From: an uncultured Ruminococcus sp.
Lineage (GTDB): Bacteria > Bacillota > Clostridia > Oscillospirales > Ruminococcaceae
Direction of reading: 5' to 3'
Assembly: GCA_900553335.1 (NCBI GenBank)
Contig: USCU01000014.1
Coordinates: 1-12,335 of the forward strand
Length of the DNA stretch: 12,335 nt
Within the stretch, counting starts at the first letter, position 1. Each line of letters opens with the position of its first letter. Below are positions 1 through 7,122 of the stretch, piece after piece. Both the position numbers and the translations under genes were made by a program. The notes beneath the pieces were generated by a model. It was not told the DNA's origin, did not search any database, and was given only the letters and a program-made list of their open reading frames with translations.

Positions 1-2
1 CT

Positions 3-656
3 GTAGCAGAGGGAGATGTTACCGTCCCTGTATTTCAAAGGCACAGTTGGGCAAACATACTGAAAACCTCATCGGTATTTTGTATGGACCCTACTTTGTA
101 TTTAAACAGCTTTTTGCAAGTCGGTTGGGGCATCGGAAAAAATGAAGATTATTATTTGGAAAACAGCAGTCTGATCTTAAAGAAAATAATCGAAAAAATG
201 GGAATTCGCCTTGAAAATACGGCGATCTATGGCACTTCTGCGGGCGGATATCTTTCGATTATTATGGGAATCTATCTCAAAGGTGCAAAGGTAATTGCAG
301 ACAATGCGCAGCTTGATGTGCGGAATTGGATTTATAAAGAAGCATTATCCTCAGTAATTACATTCGCTTTTGACAATATCGGTGATGCTCTGAATTATAA
401 AGAACGTTTCAGCATTATTGATGCTTTTGAAAAGCACGGTTATGTTCCGAAAATATATATGCATGTGAATTTATGTTCCACAGCGGATAACTCCACGCAG
501 CTGATACCTTTTTTGAAAAATGCAGAGTCAATGAAATACAATGGTGAATATAATGATATAGAAGTGTTTTTGCACTTTGAACCCGATAAAGGGCACAATG
601 GAATCAGTATGGACGATGCTATTAGTTTCCTATACGGTGTATTAAATCAAAACTAA
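3..656 (+). CDS. alpha/beta-hydrolase-like protein, 5' end cut by window edge
   Basis: The reading frame is open from base 3 without a stop, so the ATG at 84 is probably internal and the true start lies left of the window; residues encoded at 3-83 (including HSWANIL) continue smoothly into the rest. About 217 residues are visible. The motif GTSAGG (about 233-250) fits the GxSxGG nucleophile elbow of serine alpha/beta hydrolases, and the late KGHNGIS (about 589-609) could carry the catalytic histidine. The segment after the elbow, with ADNAQLDV, resembles esterase-like proteins found with surface polysaccharide genes, but this is recalled from family patterns and the substrate cannot be told. 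No signal peptide can be assessed because the N-terminus is missing. A cysteine-rich small gene follows after 16 bases and is probably co-transcribed. Confidence 0.6.
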   Translation, partial: VAEGDVTVPVFQRHSWANILKTSSVFCMDPTLYLNSFLQVGWGIGKNEDYYLENSSLILKKIIEKMGIRLENTAIYGTSAGGYLSIIMGIYLKGAKVIADNAQLDVRNWIYKEALSSVITFAFDNIGDALNYKERFSIIDAFEKHGYVPKIYMHVNLCSTADNSTQLIPFLKNAESMKYNGEYNDIEVFLHFEPDKGHNGISMDDAISFLYGVLNQN

Positions 657-660
657 ATTC

Positions 661-672
661 AGGAGGTTTTTT
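661..672 (+). promoter_or_regulatory. ribosome binding site of the cysteine-rich gene
   Basis: AGGAGG at 661-666 lies six bases before the ATG at 673. It is a near-perfect Shine-Dalgarno sequence and fixes the start of the following small gene, which supports that gene as real. Confidence 0.8.
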
Positions 673-1026
673 ATGAGTAACAATTTTGAAGCAACCACAC
701 AGCATATTAAAGATGAAGTCGGCTGTTCTGCAGTAGGATATCAGGATGTGGACGTCTGTATCCCTATCACTATTAAGGCGTTCGGAGAGGTAGGAAATGC
801 AAAAACGCAATGCTTGGGCAAAAGTATCCTCTCATCCGGCTCCGATGTTTGTTTAGGAAAGCCCGGAAAAGTATGTAAATTTACGATCAGCCAAAAGCTT
901 CGTGTTGAGGTTCCTGTAATCTTTGGTGCAAGAGCAGAAGCCGGCGAAGCGATCATAGAATGCGGATGTACCGAAAAAACGGATAGCCGCTGCTGCATGG
1001 AATTTGGAACCGATACAAAAGCATAA
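673..1026 (+). CDS. small cysteine-rich protein of unknown function
   Basis: 117 residues with nine cysteines (residues 18, 29, 47, 60, 68, 97, 99, 107, 108), and no signal peptide or membrane segment. The core alternates short hydrophobic stretches typical of beta strands (DVDVCIPITI at 25-34, KLRVEVPVIFG at 75-85). The style is loosely like the beta-rich SPOCS/DUF3794 domains of Firmicute spore-coat-associated proteins, but I cannot assign it to a family with confidence. The start is supported by an optimal AGGAGG. It follows the partial hydrolase gene by 16 bases, and a hairpin with a short T-run follows the stop, so it is likely the last gene of that transcription unit. The cysteine pairs near the C-terminus (CxC and CC) could bind metal or form disulfides; that is inference. 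Confidence 0.7.
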   Translation: MSNNFEATTQHIKDEVGCSAVGYQDVDVCIPITIKAFGEVGNAKTQCLGKSILSSGSDVCLGKPGKVCKFTISQKLRVEVPVIFGARAEAGEAIIECGCTEKTDSRCCMEFGTDTKA

Positions 1027-1033
1027 CTGAATG

Positions 1034-1083
1034 AAAACACCATTGCAGTCTGAATCCCTATGGTTTGGACTGGGTGGTGTTTT
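1034..1083 (+). terminator. terminator-like hairpin after the cysteine-rich gene
   Basis: AAAACACCA (1034-1042) pairs perfectly with TGGTGTTTT (1075-1083), and inside it CAGTC (1046-1050) pairs with GACTG (1068-1072). The T-run is short and partly within the stem, so it is a plausible but not ideal Rho-independent terminator. It insulates the upstream unit from the pst promoter. Confidence 0.55.
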
Positions 1084-1220
1084 GCTTTATAATTTCAGTA
1101 TTTAAGAGACTTATCCAATGCTTGGTTGAAATCTTTCACAAAATATCGTTGCCTACTTTTAGGAATTCGATAAACTTGCAGCCTTTACCCTTTGCCGCTG
1201 ATCCTGTAACACCGTAAGTG

Positions 1221-1276
1221 TTTTACCTCAATTTTACAACGCCATGGTAACGGATTTGATGTTCGGGCGGTATAAT
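1221..1276 (+). promoter_or_regulatory. Pho-box promoter of the pst operon
   Basis: Two TTTTAC repeats at 1221-1226 and 1232-1237 (11-base period, one helical turn) are followed by ATTTGA at 1254-1259 and a -10 box TATAAT at 1271-1276. The -35 position with a 17-base spacer is TAACGG, a poor match to TTGACA, as expected for an activator-dependent promoter. The same arrangement in the same register occurs before phoB and nptA. PhoB/PhoP proteins are known to bind direct repeats with 11-base spacing. The leader to the pstS ATG at 1325 is about 40 bases. Confidence 0.8.
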
Positions 1277-1324
1277 AAAGTCGTAATCGAAAAGGTTATA
1301 AAAAAATCAGAGGAGATTTAAATT

Positions 1325-2149
1325 ATGAAAGTAAAAAGAAAATTTGCATTAGCACTTGCCGCAGTTTGTGCCGTATCCATGTTTGCAGGGTGCGGAAAAC
1401 AGTCCGATTCTGAGACAACAGGAACGGTGGCAACAGACGGCTCTACCTCAATGGAAAAGGTAATTGGCTCGCTGAAAGAAACATTTGAGGCAGACAACAA
1501 AGGTATCACCGTTACATATAATCCCACCGGTTCCGGTTCGGGTATTACGGCGGTATCGGAGGGACGCTGTGATATCGGTCTTTCCAGCCGTGATCTGAAG
1601 GATGAGGAAAAAGCGAAGGGGCTTACCGGAACAGTTGTTGCCTATGATGGTATCGCTGTTATTGTAAATCCCGAAAATCCCGTTTCAGACCTTACTCTTG
1701 AGGATATTGCGAAGATTTATACCGGTGAGATCAAAAACTGGAAGGAAGTCGGCGGAAACGACACTGAAATCGTGCTGATTGGGCGCGAAGCCGGAAGCGG
1801 CACCCGCGACGGATTTGAGTCTATCACCAACACTGCGGAAAAATGCAAGTACCGTCAGGAGCTGACCTCAACAGGCGACGTGATTACCACAGTTGCCGGA
1901 AATCCTGCTGCCATCGGCTATGCTTCTCTTGCTTCTGTAAAAGATAGTGTTAAAGCGCTCAAAGTTGGCGGAGTAGTGCCAAGCGATGCAACAATCAAAG
2001 ACGGAAGTTATCTCGTGCAGCGTAACTTTGTACTGGTTACGAAAGCCGACAGTAATCTATCTGACGCAGCACAAAAATTCTTCAACTACATCACATCAAG
2101 TGACGCTTCGGAAGTAATCAAGCAGGCAGGAGCCGTACCTGTAAAATAA
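1325..2149 (+). CDS. pstS: phosphate ABC transporter substrate-binding lipoprotein PstS
   Basis: 274 residues. The N-terminus is a lipoprotein signal: basic MKVKRK, a hydrophobic stretch, then FAGC with the lipidated cysteine at residue 23, which anchors the protein outside the membrane. Phosphate-binding loops typical of PstS are visible: TDGSTSM at 37-43, GSGSG at 69-73 followed by the acidic D83, and REAGSGTRD at 154-162. It captures inorganic phosphate and hands it to PstC/PstA. The start is supported by GAGGAG about nine bases upstream. It is the first gene of the pst operon, downstream of a Pho-box promoter, and is separated from pstC by a stable hairpin that probably lets pstS be made in excess of the membrane parts. 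Length and motifs are complete. Confidence 0.97.
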   Translation: MKVKRKFALALAAVCAVSMFAGCGKQSDSETTGTVATDGSTSMEKVIGSLKETFEADNKGITVTYNPTGSGSGITAVSEGRCDIGLSSRDLKDEEKAKGLTGTVVAYDGIAVIVNPENPVSDLTLEDIAKIYTGEIKNWKEVGGNDTEIVLIGREAGSGTRDGFESITNTAEKCKYRQELTSTGDVITTVAGNPAAIGYASLASVKDSVKALKVGGVVPSDATIKDGSYLVQRNFVLVTKADSNLSDAAQKFFNYITSSDASEVIKQAGAVPVK

Positions 2150-2156
2150 GTGAAAT

Positions 2157-2186
2157 AAGCGACGGCAGAAAAAAGCCGCCGCTTTT
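2157..2186 (+). terminator. hairpin between pstS and pstC (attenuator or processing element)
   Basis: AAGCG-A-CGGC (2157-2166) pairs with GCCG-C-CGCTT (2175-2184): nine base pairs with one A-C mismatch and an A-rich eight-base loop, then TT. The T-run is short, so partial termination or protection of the pstS message is more likely than full termination, because pstCAB-phoU follow closely with no recognisable promoter of their own. Confidence 0.65.
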
Positions 2187-2209
2187 CATACACCGAAAGG
2201 AATGCAGTG

Positions 2210-3076
2210 ATGAAGAAAAAGAAATTATTTGAAAATATTGTACATGGTGTATTCCTTGTGCTAGGTCTTGTTACAGTGGGTTTTGTTCTGCTAATCACGG
2301 TATATCTTATCCTGTCCGGCATTCCCGCAATCAGGGATATCGGGATTTTCAAATTCCTGTTCGGAAAGGAATGGACTTCGACGGCAGCAGAACCCTCTTA
2401 CGGTATTCTGCCGTTTATTCTAACCAGTGTTTACGGAACGGCAGGCGCAATACTCATAGGCGTACCGATTGGATTTATGACCGCCGTGTATCTCGCTAAA
2501 CTTGCTCCGAAGCAAGTAAAAACCGTCATAGAGTCTGTGGTCAGCCTGCTTGCGGGAATCCCGTCAGTGGTGTACGGTCTTGTGGGAATGATTGTGCTTG
2601 TTCCCATTATCCGAAAATTGTTCAGCCTGCCGGACGGCGCAAGCCTGTTTGCGGCAATCATCGTTTTATCTGTGATGATTCTTCCGTCAATTATCAAAGT
2701 GTCAATAACCGCTTTGGAGGCCGTTCCGAAGGAATACGAGGACGCATCATTAGCACTCGGCGCAACGCCTGTCGAAACCTATTTTCGTGTTTCCGTCCCC
2801 GCAGCTAAGAGTGGGATCGCAGCGGCGGTTGTGCTGGGCGTGGGGCGTGCCATCGGTGAAGCAATGGCAGTAATGATGGTTGCAGGTAATGTAGCCAATA
2901 TGCCGACTCTGTTCGGAAGCGTGCGTTTTCTCACAACGGCGATCGCTTCCGAAATGTCCTATTCTGCAGGACTACAGCGGCAAGCACTGTTTTCTATCGC
3001 GCTGGTGCTGTTCCTGTTTATCATGCTGATAAATGCAGCACTAAACTTCTTTTTGAAGCGAGATAAGGAGGGCTGA
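2210..3076 (+). CDS. pstC: phosphate ABC transporter permease PstC
   Basis: 288 residues from the ATG at 2210. A GTG at 2207 would add one residue, but AAAGGA at 2196-2201 is eight bases from the ATG and fits it better. This inner-membrane permease forms the phosphate channel with PstA. It shows about six hydrophobic segments, including one near residues 12-36, and the binding-protein-dependent permease core starting around residue 70. SLLAGIPSVVYGLVG (112-126) is characteristic of Pst permeases. The EAA-type coupling loop that docks on PstB lies around 178-198 (DASLALGATPVE). RAIGEAMA (213-220) is another conserved Pst permease stretch. It lies 60 bases after pstS and is followed by pstA with a one-base gap between stop and start. 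Confidence 0.96.
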   Translation: MKKKKLFENIVHGVFLVLGLVTVGFVLLITVYLILSGIPAIRDIGIFKFLFGKEWTSTAAEPSYGILPFILTSVYGTAGAILIGVPIGFMTAVYLAKLAPKQVKTVIESVVSLLAGIPSVVYGLVGMIVLVPIIRKLFSLPDGASLFAAIIVLSVMILPSIIKVSITALEAVPKEYEDASLALGATPVETYFRVSVPAAKSGIAAAVVLGVGRAIGEAMAVMMVAGNVANMPTLFGSVRFLTTAIASEMSYSAGLQRQALFSIALVLFLFIMLINAALNFFLKRDKEG

Positions 3077-3077
3077 T

Positions 3078-3926
3078 ATGAGAGGAAAAAGAAAAAGTTA
3101 TATCCTTACGATGAAGCTTCTTATGTGGCTTTCTGTGGGAATTACAGCTGCGCTGGTGCTGTTTTTGGTAGGATATATCCTTGTCAAAGGAGTCCCGCAC
3201 ATTACATGGGAGCTGCTGTCCACAAAGCCGAGCTATCTTTCAGGGGAAATCGGTATTCTGCCGGATATTCTGAATACGCTTTACATCATTATCGCTACTT
3301 TGCTGTTTGTGATTCCCCTTGGAGTAGGTGCGGCGATTTATCTGACAGAGTATGCAAAAAACAAAAAGCTTGTCAGCATGATCGAGTATGCGGCTGAAAC
3401 CCTGTCGGGCATTCCCTCTATTATATACGGACTCGTAGGTATGCTGTTCTTCTGTCAATTTTTGAATATGAAAACATCCCTTTTAGCCGGCGCTCTCACA
3501 CTTGTTATTATGAATCTGCCGACTGTTATGCGTACTACGCAGGAAAGTCTGAAAACCGTTCCGCAGAGTTATCGGGAAGGCGCATTCGGCTTGGGGGCGG
3601 GCAAATGGCGAGTCATTCGCACCGTGGTGCTTCCCGGATGTGTGGACGGCGTGATCACAGGGTGTATTCTTTCTGTCGGAAGAATTCTCGGAGAATCGGC
3701 GGCTCTGCTCTTTACTGCGGGATTTGCCCATGCCTTGAACGGGTTATTCGACGGACTCAGCAGTTCGGGCTGTACGCTGACGGTTGCACTGTATGTTTAT
3801 GCAAAAGAACAAGGCGAGTTTAAAGTAGCATTTGCTATTGCCGCCATCTTAATGATTATGACGCTTATTATCAATTTTGCCGCCGCGCTTGTCAGCAGAT
3901 ATTTTAAGAAACGGAGAGATATATGA
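3078..3926 (+). CDS. pstA: phosphate ABC transporter permease PstA
   Basis: 282 residues, second membrane subunit of the Pst importer. There is a hydrophobic segment near residues 14-37, then a permease domain with [15 protein letters not shown] (107-121), the same signature as in PstC. The EAA-type loop for PstB contact is at about 168-188 ([14 protein letters not shown]), and [10 protein letters not shown] at 201-210 matches the family. AAGGAGG at 3065-3071, inside the end of pstC, is six bases before the ATG. Its stop overlaps the pstB start (ATGA, 3923-3926), so translation is probably coupled. Length and motifs are normal for PstA. Confidence 0.96.
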   Translation: MRGKRKSYILTMKLLMWLSVGITAALVLFLVGYILVKGVPHITWELLSTKPSYLSGEIGILPDILNTLYIIIATLLFVIPLGVGAAIYLTEYAKNKKLVSMIEYAAETLSGIPSIIYGLVGMLFFCQFLNMKTSLLAGALTLVIMNLPTVMRTTQESLKTVPQSYREGAFGLGAGKWRVIRTVVLPGCVDGVITGCILSVGRILGESAALLFTAGFAHALNGLFDGLSSSGCTLTVALYVYAKEQGEFKVAFAIAAILMIMTLIINFAAALVSRYFKKRRDI

Positions 3927-4681
3927 ATAGTATCATTATAACAGTAAAAGACCTGTGCTTGTGGTACGGAAAAAGTCAGGCGCTGAAAAATATCAACATG
4001 GATATTCCAGAAAAAAGCATTACCGCACTAATCGGCCCCTCCGGCTGCGGAAAATCCACCTTTCTGAAAACACTTAACCGAATGAATGACCTGATACCCG
4101 ATGTTAAAATCACAGGCGAGGTATTGTGGAGCGGACAGAATATTTATGATTCATCTGTAGATGTAAGCGAGCTTCGGAAGAACATCGGTATGGTGTTTCA
4201 GAAGCCCAATCCATTTCCCATGAGCATATACGACAATATTGCTTACGGTCCCCGAACGCACGGAATACGGAGTAAAATAAAGCTCGACGATATCGTAGAG
4301 CGTTCTCTGCGTGACGCAGCTATTTGGGAGGAAGTAAAGGACAGGCTGAAAAAGAACGCTTTGGGACTTTCCGGCGGTCAGCAGCAGCGCCTTTGCATTG
4401 CTCGCGCGTTGGCAGTCGAGCCGCAGATTCTTTTGATGGACGAGCCAACTTCAGCGCTTGATCCTATCTCTACCTCTCATATAGAAGAACTGGCAATAAA
4501 GCTCAAGGAAAAATATACCATTGTCATCGTTACACATAATATGCAGCAGGCAGTTCGTATTTCGGATAATACGGCGTTCTTTCTGTTGGGAGATTTGATT
4601 GAGTTTTCAGAAACGGAAGCCATGTTCTCGCAGCCCAAAGATAAACGCACAGAGGATTATATTACAGGGAGGTTTGGATAA
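3923..4681 (+). CDS. pstB: phosphate ABC transporter ATP-binding protein PstB
   Basis: 252 residues, the cytoplasmic ATPase that drives PstC/PstA. All nucleotide-binding motifs are present: Walker [10 protein letters not shown] (38-46), Q-loop in FQKPNPFP (92-99), signature LSGGQQQR (149-156), Walker B ILLMDEP (169-175) with the catalytic glutamate, D-loop SALD (177-180), and switch histidine H205 in VTHN. The Q-loop context [17 protein letters not shown] is typical of PstB rather than of other importers. The start overlaps the pstA stop by four bases, and the stop TAA directly abuts the phoU ATG. Confidence 0.97.
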   Translation: MNSIIITVKDLCLWYGKSQALKNINMDIPEKSITALIGPSGCGKSTFLKTLNRMNDLIPDVKITGEVLWSGQNIYDSSVDVSELRKNIGMVFQKPNPFPMSIYDNIAYGPRTHGIRSKIKLDDIVERSLRDAAIWEEVKDRLKKNALGLSGGQQQRLCIARALAVEPQILLMDEPTSALDPISTSHIEELAIKLKEKYTIVIVTHNMQQAVRISDNTAFFLLGDLIEFSETEAMFSQPKDKRTEDYITGRFG

Positions 4682-5323
4682 ATGCGATCAAAATTTGATG
4701 AACAGTTGGAGCTATTACACAAAGAACTAATTCAAATGGGTGCGCTTTGTGAAAACGCTATTGCCATGGCGGCAAAGGCGCTGGCCGAGGGAAATACCAA
4801 GATTGCAGGTAAAGTCCCTGAGATGTCTGTTGAGATTGATCAGAAAGAGCGGGATATCGAAACCATGTGCATGAAGCTTCTTTTACAGCAGCAGCCGGTG
4901 GCAAAGGACTTGAGGACAATCTCTTCAGCACTCAAAATGGTGACGGATATGGAGCGCATCGGAGACAATTCCGGCGATATTGCAGAAATTGTGACTATGG
5001 CAAATATTTCGTCCTCTGATAACACGGAACATATTCAAGATATGGCAAGAGCCACGATCAAAATGGTGACCGACAGCATTGACGCCTTTGTGAAGAAAGA
5101 CATAAACCTTGCAAATGCAGTTATTTACTATGACGATGTTGTAGATGGATTTTTCGACGAAATCAAAACGGACTTAATTAAACAGTTTGGCAGTCCCGAA
5201 TCAAACGGAGAAAAGGTTTTAGATCTTCTGATGATCGCCAAATATTTTGAGCGTATGGCAGATCATGCGTCGGAAATTGCAAAATGGGTACTGTTTTCCA
5301 TTACAGGCAATAAAGAAGGGTAA
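4682..5323 (+). CDS. phoU: phosphate transport system regulator PhoU
   Basis: 213 residues, all alpha-helical in character, the usual PhoU length with two tandem three-helix repeats. Each repeat carries the ExxxD metal-binding motif: ERIGD at 91-95 and ERMAD at 190-194. In characterised bacteria PhoU interacts with the Pst transporter and PhoR and keeps the kinase off when phosphate is plentiful; that role here is inferred from homology and position. The ATG follows the pstB stop directly, with AGGGAGG at 4666-4672 as the ribosome site. It is the last gene of the pst operon. Only a weak hairpin (GCAG/CTGC around 5332-5360) follows, so readthrough into the next gene is possible. Confidence 0.96.
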   Translation: MRSKFDEQLELLHKELIQMGALCENAIAMAAKALAEGNTKIAGKVPEMSVEIDQKERDIETMCMKLLLQQQPVAKDLRTISSALKMVTDMERIGDNSGDIAEIVTMANISSSDNTEHIQDMARATIKMVTDSIDAFVKKDINLANAVIYYDDVVDGFFDEIKTDLIKQFGSPESNGEKVLDLLMIAKYFERMADHASEIAKWVLFSITGNKEG

Positions 5324-5386
5324 TCTTAAGCAGCGTAAAATACTCAGTTTTCTACTGCCTTTGCCTATTTGAAAAATTTATGGCCG

Positions 5387-5428
5387 TTTTAACATCGTGT
5401 TGAAAAGCATAAATTTTTGTGCTATTAT
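5387..5428 (+). promoter_or_regulatory. sigma-A-type promoter of the EamA transporter gene, with overlapping inverted repeat
   Basis: TTGAAA (5400-5405), a 17-base spacer and TATTAT (5423-5428) make a good housekeeping promoter about 38 bases before the ATG. No TTTTAC direct repeat is present, unlike the three Pho promoters here. An imperfect inverted repeat, TTTTAACA (5387-5394) against TGTTGAAAA (5398-5406), covers the -35 box and could be an operator; that part is speculative. Confidence 0.65.
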
Positions 5429-5465
5429 TATTTTGGATGATTGTACATTTTAGAAAGGCGAAATT

Positions 5466-6332
5466 ATGTGGCTGATCATGGCTGTCCTGTCCGCAGTGTT
5501 TGCGGGGCTTACTTCTGTCCTTGCAAAGTGCGGCATCAGAAAAACCGATTCTGATATAGCAACGGCGCTGCGGACTTTATTTGTATTGATATTTTCGTGG
5601 GTTATGGCGCTGATAGTCGGTTCTATAAAAACAATATCGGACATTGATATAAAATCATTTATATTTTTAATACTGTCAGGACTTGCAACCGGAGCATCGT
5701 GGATTTGTTATTTTAAAGCGCTGTCTATGGGAGATGTTAATAAAGTCGCACCAATTGATAAATCCGGCACAATTCTGTCTGTATTGCTTGCTATCGTTTT
5801 ATTCGGAGAAACCGATCACCTTGCGGCTAAGCTGCTTGGAACGGCACTCCTTGCGGTCGGAGTTTTTTTGATGATCGAGCAAAAAGAGCCGCAGAACAAA
5901 GTAAAACAGAAAGTCTGGATGGCCTATGCCGTATTGTCCGCAGTGTTTGCCGCTCTCACATCTATTCTTACAAAAATCGGTATATCAGGCGTGGAATCCA
6001 ATCTCGGAACGGCGATTCGAACAAGTGTTGTGCTGATTGCGGTATGGCTCATCGTCCTAATGAAAGGCAAGCAGAAAGAAATCAGGAAAATCAACAAAAA
6101 TGAATTTGCATTTATTGCCCTTTCTGGATTTGCTACGGGAGCCTCTTGGCTATGCTATTACTATGCGATACAAAACGGCGTTGTCAGCGTAGTCGTTCCG
6201 ATTGATAAATTGAGTATCATTGTAACGGTACTGTTTTCTTGTGTTTTCTTAAAGGAAACCATAAGCAGGAAAACGCTTGCGGGACTTGCGCTTACGGTCG
6301 TTGGAACACTAACAATGGCGATTTGGGTATAA
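5466..6332 (+). CDS. EamA/DMT-family transporter
   Basis: 288 residues, almost entirely hydrophobic, with about ten membrane segments in two homologous halves, the classic EamA (DUF6) layout of the drug/metabolite transporter superfamily. The halves are unusually similar: VLSAVFAGLTSVLAKCGI (7-24) against VLSAVFAALTSILTKIGI (156-173), SGLATGASW (71-79) against SGFATGASW (220-228), and PIDK at 96-99 and 245-248, always 149 residues apart. Such proteins export or exchange small metabolites; the substrate cannot be read from sequence. A ribosome site AGAAAGGCG precedes the ATG. It interrupts the phosphate cluster between phoU and phoB but has its own non-Pho promoter, so a role in phosphate metabolism is unproven. 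Its stop is 18 bases before the Pho box of phoB, with no terminator seen. Confidence 0.9.
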   Translation: MWLIMAVLSAVFAGLTSVLAKCGIRKTDSDIATALRTLFVLIFSWVMALIVGSIKTISDIDIKSFIFLILSGLATGASWICYFKALSMGDVNKVAPIDKSGTILSVLLAIVLFGETDHLAAKLLGTALLAVGVFLMIEQKEPQNKVKQKVWMAYAVLSAVFAALTSILTKIGISGVESNLGTAIRTSVVLIAVWLIVLMKGKQKEIRKINKNEFAFIALSGFATGASWLCYYYAIQNGVVSVVVPIDKLSIIVTVLFSCVFLKETISRKTLAGLALTVVGTLTMAIWV

Positions 6333-6349
6333 AATTTACCCTTCACTGA

Positions 6350-6405
6350 CTTTACACCGATTTTACAATATTCAGATAGTGAATTTGACCTTATTTATAT
6401 ATAAT
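6350..6405 (+). promoter_or_regulatory. Pho-box promoter of phoB-phoR
   Basis: CTTTAC (6350-6355) and TTTTAC (6361-6366) repeat with an 11-base period. ATTTGA at 6383-6388 and TATAAT at 6400-6405 fall at exactly the same offsets as in the pstS promoter. The -35 position is TAGTGA, a poor match. This implies positive autoregulation of the two-component system. The leader to the phoB ATG is about 35 bases. Confidence 0.78.
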
Positions 6406-6444
6406 AAAAGCAAATAGATAAATTTCAAGGATAAGGGGAATAAA

Positions 6445-7122
6445 ATGATGATTTTTTGTGTGGAAGACGATCAGGCTATCCGTGATCTGATGATATATAC
6501 TCTGAATTCTGCTGGATTTGAGGCAATGGGTTTTGAAGATGGGAATGCTTTCTTTCCTGCTTTGGAAAAGAAAAAACCGGAACTGATCCTGCTGGATATC
6601 ATGCTCCCGGGAGAAGACGGCATTACGATACTGAAAAAGCTGCGCAGCAATACCTCAACATCAAATATTCCGGTTATTATGGCTACAGCCAAAGGGACGG
6701 AATACGACAAGGTGATTGGTCTTGACCTTGGTGCGGATGATTATCTTGCAAAACCTTTTGGTATGATGGAAATGGTGTCCCGTGTAAAGGCAGTGCTTCG
6801 CCGGGTTATTAAGAATGAGTCGATATCGGTTTTGCGTATGGGAAAGTTGGAGCTGAACTTGAGTAATCATACCGTTTTTTTAGACGGAGAGCGCATAGAG
6901 CTTACTCTGAAAGAATACGAAATGCTTCGATTGTTCATGAACAATCCCGGCAAAGTTTTTAGCCGCGATCAGCTTCTTAATGAGATTTGGGAGACTGAAT
7001 ATATCGGTGAAACCCGAACCGTAGACGTGCATATCGGCACGCTCCGTACAAAGCTAGGCGACTGCGGAGAATATATTGAAACAGTACGCGGAGTCGGATA
7101 CCGAATGGAGGCAAAGCTATGA
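6445..7122 (+). CDS. phoB: phosphate response regulator, OmpR/PhoB family (PhoB/PhoP type)
   Basis: 225 residues. The receiver domain covers about 1-120, with the acidic pair E7/D8/D9 region, phospho-acceptor D51 in LILLDIMLPGEDG, T81 and the invariant K103 in AKPF. A winged-helix DNA-binding domain follows at about 130-223, with LTLKEYEML, SRDQLLNEIW and the terminal TVRGVGYR typical of the OmpR/PhoB class. Phosphorylated by the downstream kinase, it should bind the TTTTAC repeats at the three Pho promoters here. AAGGGG lies six bases before the ATG at 6445; a second ATG at 6448 is a possible start. The stop overlaps the phoR start (ATGA at 7119-7122). The phosphate role is assigned from context, as the family alone does not give specificity. 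Confidence 0.92.
   Translation: MMIFCVEDDQAIRDLMIYTLNSAGFEAMGFEDGNAFFPALEKKKPELILLDIMLPGEDGITILKKLRSNTSTSNIPVIMATAKGTEYDKVIGLDLGADDYLAKPFGMMEMVSRVKAVLRRVIKNESISVLRMGKLELNLSNHTVFLDGERIELTLKEYEMLRLFMNNPGKVFSRDQLLNEIWETEYIGETRTVDVHIGTLRTKLGDCGEYIETVRGVGYRMEAKL

Noticed and set aside
84..86. ATG at 84 as the start of the first gene
   Set aside because: The frame is open to base 3 with sensible coding sequence upstream, and no Shine-Dalgarno precedes 84; a start outside the window is more likely.
2207..2209. GTG at 2207 as the pstC start
   Set aside because: It is only five bases from the AAAGGA, while the ATG at 2210 has the better eight-base spacing.
5332..5360. Terminator after phoU
   Set aside because: Only short interrupted pairings (GCAG/CTGC and AAAA/TTTT) and no clean T-run; too weak to call.
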